Below the pieces are notes generated by a model that was not told the origin of the DNA, searched no databases, and saw only the letters and a program-made list of their open reading frames with translations. 5,774 bases of DNA from contig CAZIQM010000059.1 in assembly GCA_964541635.1 (NCBI GenBank), forward strand, positions 1-5,774. Reading direction: 5' to 3'. The position numbers and the translations under genes are program-made. Positions 1 through 5,297 of this stretch are shown here, piece by piece. Numbering within the stretch: position 1 is the stretch's first letter; each line of letters starts with the position of its first letter. This stretch comes from DALYDP01 sp964541635 (GTDB lineage Bacteria > Patescibacteriota > Gracilibacteria > Peribacterales > Peribacteraceae).

Positions 1-12
1 TATTATTGACGC

Positions 13-18
13 TATAGT
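13..18 (+). promoter_or_regulatory. Candidate -10 hexamer for a leaderless transcript
   Basis: The hexamer TATAGT matches the sigma70 -10 consensus TATAAT at five of six positions. Exactly six bases separate it from the ATG at 25, so transcription would be expected to begin at or beside the start codon. No Shine-Dalgarno-like purine run lies between the two. The -35 element would fall off the left edge of the window, so the promoter cannot be checked fully. Confidence 0.45.
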
Positions 19-24
19 AAAAAC

Positions 25-648
25 ATGGGATTTGATGCTATCAGTACCGACAAGCACCGTGACCGCGAGGCGTGGAACGCCATCCTCGCGACGCACGCGC
101 GCATCCCGGATCCAGGCAATCGAGGGGTTGTCATCGAACAGGTATCCGCCGGCGTCGAAGCGCATCGACGGCGCTATTCGACCCCGGCCCACCGGCGTCC
201 GTCCATCGCGGTTCCCCTCGACCTTCTCCAGGGCGACCTCGCGCCGCGCGAAGGATCGATGTTCCACTCCGCCTCGGAAAACGCGATCGTCATCACCCGT
301 ACTTTTTTGCAGAACATGCACGTGTTGCCGCTCGACCGCGACGTGCAGATCGTCGGGGGGGCGCCGCAGGAAGTCTGGGCGGCGGGTCCGGTGGAAAAAC
401 TCTGGTTCCTGAGCGGGGTCGAAGAAAGCGACCACTCGTTGTGGCGCCAGGAAGGCCTGCCGTCGGATTCCGCGGTTCCCGGCGACCGTTTGGCGCTGTG
501 CGACATGCGCCCGGTGGAATTCCGCGCGCTCGAACGCCAACTCGAGATTGCCGTGGAGCTCGGGTTCCCGCCCGTGACGGTGCGCTTGCTCAGGCAGCGG
601 ATCGAAAACGCGAAGTACGTTCGGGCCCTACTCGGACCGCAATCGTGA
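25..648 (+). CDS. Unrecognised 207-residue soluble protein
   Basis: I do not recognise this protein. The start at 25 is the earliest possible in this frame because an in-frame TGA lies at 7-9. The gene has no Shine-Dalgarno sequence and may be leaderless. No signal peptide or membrane segment is visible. The N-terminal third (residues 1-60) is polar and Arg/His-rich. The middle (about 76-137) carries FHSASEN at 80-86 and VEESDH at 132-137. The last 45 residues (165-204) look helical, with regularly placed Glu, Leu and Arg. The E133-E134-x-x-H137 spacing is formally the EExxH pattern of ferritin-like di-iron proteins, with further acidic residues at E85, E170 and E174, but this is too little to assign a fold. 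The gene converges on the neighbouring membrane protein with 13 nt between the stop codons. Codon use matches the other genes here, which supports real coding. Confidence 0.72.
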   Translation: MGFDAISTDKHRDREAWNAILATHARIPDPGNRGVVIEQVSAGVEAHRRRYSTPAHRRPSIAVPLDLLQGDLAPREGSMFHSASENAIVITRTFLQNMHVLPLDRDVQIVGGAPQEVWAAGPVEKLWFLSGVEESDHSLWRQEGLPSDSAVPGDRLALCDMRPVEFRALERQLEIAVELGFPPVTVRLLRQRIENAKYVRALLGPQS

Positions 649-661
649 CGCTCGTCGCGGC

Positions 662-1171
662 TTAGAACAGCAGCCGGTACACCGCGCTCGTGACCGGATC
701 GAACTCCGGTCCGTACGCGAGGATGCCGCCGAGCGCTCCCACGAGTCCCATGGCCAGGAATCCGAGGATCGCGGCGAGGTCGGCTATCGGCGTGCGGAGC
801 ACCGTGCGTCCCACGACGTCGAGTTTCCGGAGGGCGGAACCGACGGACGACGGCGCGCGTCGCGCGAGTCCGTGGACGGCGGGCGAGGTCACGAGGTAGC
901 ACGCGGCGAGGAACGCGAAGATCCACGTCGCCACGTTGGCCACGAGGGAATGGGTTTCGAGCACGTCGACGAGGTCGGGTTTCCCGAAGGCGTGTTCGGC
1001 GCCTTCGCCGGTGGAGAGGGAGACGAACGCGAAGGCCGTTCCGACCACGACCAGCACGGCGCGCGCTGTGCGCCAGCCGTCCGCGGGGGTCCAACGGCGG
1101 ATCACTTCCAAAAACGCGTACACCGTGAGGAGCGCGACGGGGAAGTGGACGAAGAGGGGGTGGAGGTCCAT
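662..1171 (-). CDS. DUF2231-type four-helix membrane protein, 169 residues
   Basis: This is an integral membrane protein resembling the DUF2231 family, whose biochemical role is not established. The N-terminus reads MDLHPLFVHFPVALL, and the HPxxVHFPxA signature is typical of that family. Hydrophobic segments lie at about residues 8-24, 36-53, 76-95 and 129-152. Conserved-looking polar positions are H4, H9, the TGEGAEH stretch at 54-60 and H74. Paired histidines in or near helices could bind haem or metal, but that is inference. I chose the ATG at 1171 because the family signature starts right after it. The frame stays open to a TTG at 1228, but the extra 19 residues look non-homologous, and a -10-like hexamer sits between the two starts. 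A strong terminator isolates the gene from the ATPase upstream, so it is probably monocistronic. The family call rests on recalled motif similarity. Confidence 0.8.
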   Translation of the reverse strand: MDLHPLFVHFPVALLTVYAFLEVIRRWTPADGWRTARAVLVVVGTAFAFVSLSTGEGAEHAFGKPDLVDVLETHSLVANVATWIFAFLAACYLVTSPAVHGLARRAPSSVGSALRKLDVVGRTVLRTPIADLAAILGFLAMGLVGALGGILAYGPEFDPVTSAVYRLLF

Positions 1172-1177
1172 ACGCGC

Positions 1178-1183
1178 ATCATA
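1178..1183 (-). promoter_or_regulatory. Candidate -10 hexamer for the DUF2231-type gene
   Basis: On the minus strand TATGAT (five of six matches to TATAAT) is followed by six bases (GCGCGT) and then the ATG at 1171. This is the same geometry as upstream of the gene at 25 and is what a leaderless mRNA would need. No purine-rich ribosome binding site precedes the ATG. The best -35 candidate, TTGCCT at a 15-bp spacing, is weak. Confidence 0.45.
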
Positions 1184-1237
1184 CGCCGCTTCGTTTAAAG
1201 GCAAGGTTAAGGACCCGATATGCTTCAAACGTACGAG

Positions 1238-1268
1238 AAAAACCCCCGGGCGCGTGAGCGCCCGGGGG
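1238..1268 (-). terminator. Intrinsic terminator of the AAA+ ATPase gene
   Basis: A perfect 11-bp stem pairs 1243-1253 with 1258-1268 around a four-base loop (1254-1257). It is almost entirely G-C. Read on the minus strand, the stem is followed directly by five Ts (1242 to 1238). It lies 46 nt after the ATPase stop codon and ahead of the DUF2231-type gene on the same strand, so it should insulate the two. On the plus strand the run becomes As before the stem, so termination is expected in the minus direction only. Confidence 0.9.
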
Positions 1269-1314
1269 CCGTTCGTTCTTCGGATCGGCGTGCTCGCCGG
1301 GTTAGGGGTGGTGG

Positions 1315-2820
1315 TTAGTTATCCGAGTTGGCACCAACCAACTCGCGGGTGGCATGGCCATTCTGGAGGTGGCGCGTGAGCGCTTCTCCCGCTTCGGACA
1401 GGCCCTTGCCGAGGCCGGCCAACGCGTGGCCGTTGTCGTTCTTCGTCGGGCGGAACAGCCCGTGTTCCGTGACCACTTCGGTGGCGGCCTTGGTAAGGTC
1501 GCCCGTCGTGATCCGTTCCATTTTCCCGCCGGTGCGGCGGAGGGTTTCCTTCTTCGCGCGGGTGACTGCTTGGCGGATGCACGCGGGGATCTTCCCCGCG
1601 AGCGCCTCGCCCGCGGCCGACAGGTCGGCCGAGGGATCAAGCTGTTCGCCGAGGAAGGAGCGGATCATCCGTTGCGCCGTGTCCGCATCGGGCGCCTGGA
1701 TGTCGAGTACCACGTCGATGCGGCCGGGACGCCGCATGGCGGCGTTGATCGCTTCGGGATGGTTGGTGGTGTAGATCGTCATGATCTGCGCCGTCTTGCC
1801 ATCCACCCCGTCGATCGTGTTGATCAAGGAATTCACTTCGGCGGTGCGTTCCTCGCCCGCGACGCGGTCCACGTCTTCGACCAGGAGCACGGCGGGTTCG
1901 TACAGGCGCGCGTAGGTGAGCGCCTCTTCGAGTTCTCCCGGTTCCTTGACGTAGATCACGGTCCATCCGTACTTCGCCGCTTCCTTCGCGACGTAGTTGG
2001 CGAGCAGCGTCTTGCCGACGCCGTATTCGCCCGCGGCCAGCACGCTGGTCTTCACCGACTCACCCGCTTTCATCAGCGCTTCCGCATCACGCAGGGTGAC
2101 GACGATGTTGCGCTCGATGGACTCGGTCAGGCCGGCGTTGAAGATCGGTTCCTCGTTGCCCAGGTCGAAGTACTTCGGCACGGGCATCGGGATCTTGTAG
2201 CCGCTGTCGTCGAGGAACCGCATGGAGAAGATCTTGCCCTTGAACAGGGAGTTCTTCGCCGCGTAGTCCCGCGCCGCCGCGAGCATCGTCTTCACGCGTT
2301 CTTCGTACTTGCGCTTGCATTTGATGCTCACGCTGAACAGGACGAGGCCGTCCTCTTCGTAGGTGTCCATCTCCACGCTGCCCTTTTCCATGCCGGGCAA
2401 GTGGAACGACCCCCACGGGAGCGTGACGCTCTGGTTCAGGCCGGTTTCCACGGTGAGCTGGCGCGAACCGCAGTTCGGATCGCCGCAGCTACACATCTTC
2501 TGCGAGGCAGGGCCCAGCGTGGACTCGATGGCGGCGACCAAAGCCTTGGCGCCGTCATAGGGGTTCACGCGGATCCGCTCCGAGAAGTTGATCACCTGTT
2601 CGTCGCTGGCGTGTTTGCGCTGCAACGTGGCGATGATGTCCGGAAGGCTGGCCCCCTCCGGCAAGATGATTTGCTGGCCGGTCAGAACGACCTGCGCATC
2701 ACTCGGCTTGCCGTTGGCATGGCCATTTCCGGTCATTTCGTGGGCGAGCTGAGCGAAGAGCTCGGCGACCCGACTGTTTCCCGAGACAGTCGCGGAACCA
2801 TTACCGTTGTTCGAATTCAT
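1315..2820 (-). CDS. AAA+ ATPase of unassigned family, 501 residues
   Basis: This is a predicted cytoplasmic AAA+ ATPase of the classic AAA type, acting as a ring-forming ATP-driven remodeller by family analogy. The ATPase core is at about residues 255-425: Walker A GEYGVGKT (264-271), Walker B VLLVED (311-316), sensor-1 TTN (351-353) and an arginine-finger region RRPGR (363-367). A helical lid follows (about 400-430). The 250 residues before the core match no domain I recognise. They include C110, C112 and C117 in CSCGDPNCGS, which look metal-binding, and a probable beta-rich section (about 120-215). There is no membrane segment and no HExxH, so this is not an FtsH-type protease. Both ends are polar and low in complexity, and NGHA occurs at 32-35, 463-466 and 487-490. 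The ATG at 2820 has a ribosome binding site. The gene has its own promoter and terminator. Its substrate and role are unknown. Confidence 0.93.
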   Translation of the reverse strand: MNSNNGNGSATVSGNSRVAELFAQLAHEMTGNGHANGKPSDAQVVLTGQQIILPEGASLPDIIATLQRKHASDEQVINFSERIRVNPYDGAKALVAAIESTLGPASQKMCSCGDPNCGSRQLTVETGLNQSVTLPWGSFHLPGMEKGSVEMDTYEEDGLVLFSVSIKCKRKYEERVKTMLAAARDYAAKNSLFKGKIFSMRFLDDSGYKIPMPVPKYFDLGNEEPIFNAGLTESIERNIVVTLRDAEALMKAGESVKTSVLAAGEYGVGKTLLANYVAKEAAKYGWTVIYVKEPGELEEALTYARLYEPAVLLVEDVDRVAGEERTAEVNSLINTIDGVDGKTAQIMTIYTTNHPEAINAAMRRPGRIDVVLDIQAPDADTAQRMIRSFLGEQLDPSADLSAAGEALAGKIPACIRQAVTRAKKETLRRTGGKMERITTGDLTKAATEVVTEHGLFRPTKNDNGHALAGLGKGLSEAGEALTRHLQNGHATRELVGANSDN

Positions 2821-2972
2821 GCGAAATTTTCCTCATGCAGGTTTTTGAAACAAACATCGTATGCACATAAAACGTCGACGGCGTACGTACCGTCTTCTCT
2901 TCGAACCTCGGCGTTTTCGTGAACCTCACTCCTTTCTTATGGTTTGAGCACGCCGGTGGATCCAAAGAACTT
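2821..2972 (-). promoter_or_regulatory. Long 5' leader of the AAA+ ATPase mRNA
   Basis: If transcription begins about 7 nt after the -10 hexamer, the ATPase mRNA carries roughly 150 untranslated nt. The leader contains AAGGAG (2930-2935), a strong anti-16S match with no start codon at a usable distance. A possible short hairpin of five G-C-rich pairs sits at 2877-2894. A 42-codon frame runs from a GTG at 2929 to a TAA at 2801-2803, inside the ATPase start, but the GTG abuts AAGGAG too closely for normal initiation. I recognise no known riboswitch or thermosensor class. The leader's existence depends on the promoter call. Confidence 0.5.
2831..2835 (-). promoter_or_regulatory. Ribosome binding site of the AAA+ ATPase gene
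   Basis: On the minus strand TGAGG, extended as TGAGGAAAA, lies 10 nt before the ATG at 2820. It supports that start. It is the clearest Shine-Dalgarno placed at a usable distance from a start codon in the window. Confidence 0.65.
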
Positions 2973-2978
2973 GCGGTT

Positions 2979-3006
2979 ATTTTAATATCAAATTAAATTT
3001 TGTCAA
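2979..3006 (-). promoter_or_regulatory. Sigma70-type promoter of the AAA+ ATPase gene
   Basis: On the minus strand a perfect TTGACA -35 (3001-3006) is followed after 16 bp by TAAAAT (2979-2984), a five-of-six match to TATAAT. The elements sit in a markedly AT-rich patch (about 2977-3030) in otherwise GC-rich DNA. It is the only near-consensus promoter visible in the window and points at the ATPase gene with nothing between. Confidence 0.78.
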
Positions 3007-3072
3007 ATACGCTTTTACACTCAAAAACAAGACACATTCTGCTCTGAGCATCGCAAAGCGTGCCATGAACGG

Positions 3073-3147
3073 TGGAGCGGGTAGCGGGAGTCGAACCCGC
3101 GTCACCAGTTTGGAAAACTGGGGTAATAGCCGTTATACGATACCCGC
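3073..3147 (-). tRNA. tRNA-Gly (anticodon UCC)
   Basis: On the minus strand the acceptor arms GCGGGTA (3147-3141) and TACCCGC (3083-3077) pair perfectly. The anticodon stem CCAGT/ACTGG encloses the loop TTTCCAA, giving anticodon UCC, which reads GGA and, through wobble at U34, GGG. The T arm is GCGGG-TTCGACT-CCCGC. The discriminator is T and the 3' CCA is encoded (3073-3075). The sequence closely follows Escherichia coli tRNA-Gly(UCC). It starts 49 nt after the recQ stop with no clear terminator or strong promoter between, so it may be processed from recQ read-through or use a weak promoter. No strong terminator follows; a short palindrome near 3039-3049 with a T-rich tail on the minus strand is the only candidate. 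Confidence 0.97.
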
Positions 3148-3196
3148 GTCGTGGACGGGCCGATGGTACGCGAGGACAAGGCGAGGGGAAAGCACC

Positions 3197-4684
3197 TCAG
3201 GACGGGTTTCGCCCTAGCATCGTGATCAATTTCTTCTGGCTCGGTTTTTCGTCGCCCGCGTAAGCCATCATTTGGTCGAGGTGGAACCGGTTGACCATCA
3301 GGCGGTGCGCGTTCAGTTCCTTCACGGTTTTTTCCTCTTTTCCTTCGAGGGGTTTGAGCATACGGAACATGCTCGCCCCGGACCGTTCGATCACCCCCGC
3401 TTGTTCCAAGATCACGAAAGCGGAATTCACCCGCAGCTCGTTCGTCTCGATGTCCCATTTCCTTTTCTTGTCGAACAGTCGGTAGAACCGGAACATGTCG
3501 ACGGAGAAGAAGTCCCCGGGTTTCACGAAGCGGTTCGATTCCGCTTCGAGGAGGTTGAGATACACGCCCCGGACGAAGTCCATGGGAGGGGATTTACGTT
3601 CGATGAAGTAGTCGTGCAGTCCGCGGTCTTCCGGCGTGTACAGGAGTTCGCAATGCGCGGGTTTGCCGTCGCGCCCCGCGCGCCCCGTTTCCTGCAGGTA
3701 GTTTTGCACGCTCGAGGGGAGTTGTTCGTGGATGACGAGGCGGATGTTCGGCTTGTCGATGCCCATGCCGAAGGCGTTCGTCGCCGCCAAGACGCGCGGG
3801 GAATACAGCATGAAGCGCGTTTCGACGTCCCTGCGCATTTTCCCCGCCATTTCGCCGTGGTAGAACTGCGCGGGGATGTTCCGGAAGCCGAGGAGGCTGG
3901 CGATATGGTCCGTTTGATGCCGCGTGCCGCAGTAGAGGATGACCGCGTCGTCCTTGTTCGGCGCGTACTCTTCGATGAGGTCCGCGATGCGGTCGATTTT
4001 CCCTTTCCTGTCGTCGAGTTGCGTCACGCCGTAGGACAAGTTTTCGCGCAGGGGCTTTTCGCGGCGGACTTTCTTGTTGTCGATGTCGAGCGAGCGTTGG
4101 ATGTCCCGTTGGACGGCGGGGGAGGCGGTCGCGGTGAACGACGATGAGTGCTCGAAACCGCACGCCTCGATCGATCGTTCGAGCGCTCCGTAGGCGGGGC
4201 GGAAATCATGCCCCCATTGGCTGATGCAATGGGCTTCGTCGATCGCCATGAAGGCTTTCCGCGTGTTTTTGAGGGTGTCCACGACGTCGTCTTTCAGCAG
4301 CTGTTCGGGCGACATGTACATCATCGCGTAGCTGCCGTCGCGGACGCTCTGCAAAATGTCCTCGCGCTTCGCGGTCATGTCGGAGTGCAGCATGCCCGCG
4401 GGAATCCCGAGTGATTTCAGTTTGCGGACTTGGTCCCGCATCAACGCGATGAGCGGCGTGGTGACCAGCGTCACGGTGCCGCGTTCCTGCATGATGGCCG
4501 GCACTTGGTAGCACAGCGACTTGCCCATGCCCGTCGGCGCCACGTAGAGGGAGTTGTCGCCGCCGAGGACGTCCCCGATGGCTTTGCGTTGCATGCCCCG
4601 GAACGTGCTGAATCCGTAGAGTTCGCCGATGACCGATTCGGGGGTGTCCTTCGTCGTGTCCTTGTTTCGCCAGTTGAGACCCAT
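3197..4684 (-). CDS. recQ: RecQ-family ATP-dependent DNA helicase, short form (495 residues)
   Basis: This is a superfamily 2, 3'-5' DNA helicase of the RecQ family, acting in recombination and replication-fork repair. Motifs in order: motif 0 around F28-Q32, Walker A PTGMGKS (50-56), motif Ia TTPLIALMRDQ (75-85), DEAH (149-152) followed by the RecQ aromatic loop CISQWGHDFRP (153-163), motif III TATAS (184-188), motif IV (247-255), motif V ATNAFGMGIDKPN (301-313) and motif VI QETGRAGRDG (331-340). E. coli RecQ is about 610 residues. Here the zinc-binding Cys cluster normally after motif VI is absent (only C345 remains) and there is no HRDC domain. Residues 415-445 may be a winged helix. I chose the ATG at 4684 because RecQ homology begins soon after it and the frame further upstream overlaps yidD. 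The start is 8 nt after the yidD stop with no clear ribosome binding site, suggesting translational coupling. Confidence 0.93.
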   Translation of the reverse strand: MGLNWRNKDTTKDTPESVIGELYGFSTFRGMQRKAIGDVLGGDNSLYVAPTGMGKSLCYQVPAIMQERGTVTLVTTPLIALMRDQVRKLKSLGIPAGMLHSDMTAKREDILQSVRDGSYAMMYMSPEQLLKDDVVDTLKNTRKAFMAIDEAHCISQWGHDFRPAYGALERSIEACGFEHSSSFTATASPAVQRDIQRSLDIDNKKVRREKPLRENLSYGVTQLDDRKGKIDRIADLIEEYAPNKDDAVILYCGTRHQTDHIASLLGFRNIPAQFYHGEMAGKMRRDVETRFMLYSPRVLAATNAFGMGIDKPNIRLVIHEQLPSSVQNYLQETGRAGRDGKPAHCELLYTPEDRGLHDYFIERKSPPMDFVRGVYLNLLEAESNRFVKPGDFFSVDMFRFYRLFDKKRKWDIETNELRVNSAFVILEQAGVIERSGASMFRMLKPLEGKEEKTVKELNAHRLMVNRFHLDQMMAYAGDEKPSQKKLITMLGRNPS

Positions 4685-4692
4685 GTGCGGTT

Positions 4693-4974
4693 TTAGCGGT
4701 GAAAGCGCGAGATGATAGTGGCGTCGTCCGGCTTGCGCCAGGGATTGCAGGACAGCACGCGCCATGCCGCCAAAACGCATCCCACGACCGCCCCGCGGCG
4801 CTCCAGCTGCTCGATCGCGTACTGCGAGCAGGTGGGCGTATGGCGGCAGTAGCCGTAGTCGAAGGCGTGGCGCATCGGCCCGTGGTCGGGCGAGAGCGTG
4901 TGTTGGTAGCCGCGCACGAGGAGCACGATCGCGTTGCGCGGAAGGTGCCAAAGGTGTCGGAGCGTGTTGCGCAT
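4693..4974 (-). CDS. yidD: YidD, membrane protein insertion efficiency factor (93 residues)
   Basis: YidD is a small membrane-associated protein that assists YidC/Sec-dependent insertion of inner-membrane proteins. Family hallmarks seen are an N-terminal amphipathic/hydrophobic stretch (AIVLLVRGYQHTLSP, 15-29), the CRxxPTCSQYAI block (43-54), a second helix with GAVVGCVLAAWRVLSC (61-76) and the CNPW motif (76-79). Length is typical for the family. The usual C-terminal GGxDPVP is degraded to KPDDATI. In many bacteria yidD sits between rnpA and yidC; here neither is present and it precedes recQ instead. No Shine-Dalgarno is visible before the ATG at 4974; the upstream bases are C-rich. A TATCCT on the minus strand about 30 nt upstream could serve as a weak -10. 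The family call is secure; the start is likely but not proven. Confidence 0.93.
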   Translation of the reverse strand: MRNTLRHLWHLPRNAIVLLVRGYQHTLSPDHGPMRHAFDYGYCRHTPTCSQYAIEQLERRGAVVGCVLAAWRVLSCNPWRKPDDATIISRFHR

Positions 4975-5006
4975 GGGTGAGGGGGCCCGGTACCGTAGGA
5001 TACCGT
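4975..5006. promoter_or_regulatory. 32-bp divergent intergenic region with a TACCGTA direct repeat
   Basis: This gap separates the divergent starts of yidD and the small membrane protein. It contains TACCGTA twice, at 4991-4997 and 5001-5007, exactly 10 bp apart, about one helical turn. TAGGAT (4996-5001) could act as a -10 for the rightward gene, or its AGGA (4997-5000) as a ribosome binding site 6 nt before the ATG. Any -35 elements must lie inside the opposite gene. A regulator site is possible but unproven. Confidence 0.4.
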
Positions 5007-5279
5007 ATGGTGCTCACAGCGGATTCGGTTCTCACGGCCATTTTGATCCTCGTGGCCGTCATGCTCGTGGTGGTCCTCTACCACGTGCTGTTCATCGTCG
5101 TGGACCTGCGCAAAGTCATGAAGCGGGTGCAGAGCGTGTCGGAAGAGGTGGAGGCCATCATCATGAAGCCCCTCACGATGACGGACAAAATCCTCGAGTG
5201 GGTGCTCGAGTACATCGAGAGCCTCGACCACTCGAAGAAGAAGCACCACGACCACAAGAAGGTCATCGACGCCGAGTGA
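5007..5279 (+). CDS. Small single-pass membrane protein, unrecognised (90 residues)
   Basis: I cannot assign this to a family. A long hydrophobic segment spans about residues 8-34, followed by a basic cluster (RKVMKR, 35-40), which by the positive-inside rule would put the tail in the cytoplasm. Residues 36-72 look like an amphipathic, possibly coiled-coil helix (VQSVSEEVEAII and KILEWVLEYIE). The C-terminus is His/Lys-rich (SKKKHHDHKK, 76-85). The layout is reminiscent of DUF948-type anchored helical proteins, but I see no decisive motif. I chose the ATG at 5007 because AGGA lies 6 nt upstream and the hydrophobic helix begins right after it. The frame is open further left, but that part overlaps yidD on the other strand and is Arg/Pro-rich. 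It is divergent from yidD and converges on the next gene with an 18-nt gap. Confidence 0.75.
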   Translation: MVLTADSVLTAILILVAVMLVVVLYHVLFIVVDLRKVMKRVQSVSEEVEAIIMKPLTMTDKILEWVLEYIESLDHSKKKHHDHKKVIDAE

Positions 5280-5297
5280 CGATTCCCGCGGGCACGC

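Noticed and set aside
174..1094. A 306-codon minus-strand frame spanning the first two genes.
   Set aside because: It is Arg-rich, without domains, and overlaps two better-supported genes in other frames.
1172..1228. A TTG-initiated 19-residue N-terminal extension of the DUF2231-type protein.
   Set aside because: The family signature starts at the ATG at 1171, and a -10-like hexamer at 1178-1183 falls within the extension.
1354..2922. A 522-codon open frame on the plus strand opposite the AAA+ ATPase.
   Set aside because: It is antisense to a gene with intact AAA+ motifs, is His/Arg/Val/Asp-rich and shows no domain. Long antisense frames are expected in GC-rich coding DNA.
3030..3147. The tRNA-Gly gene as an integration (att) site.
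   Set aside because: No second copy of the tRNA 3' end and no integrase gene are visible in the window.
3272..4147. A 291-codon plus-strand frame opposite recQ.
   Set aside because: It mirrors the recQ codons, lacks any motif and has no plausible start signal.
4685..5062. A 126-codon upstream extension of the RecQ frame (621 residues in total).
   Set aside because: The extension is Arg/Pro/Ala-rich with no RecQ homology and lies over yidD, which is clearly coding in another frame of the same strand. RecQ begins well at the ATG at 4684.
5280..5297. A bidirectional terminator in the gap between the two right-hand convergent genes.
   Set aside because: Only the short palindrome CCCGCGGG is present, with no usable loop or T tract.
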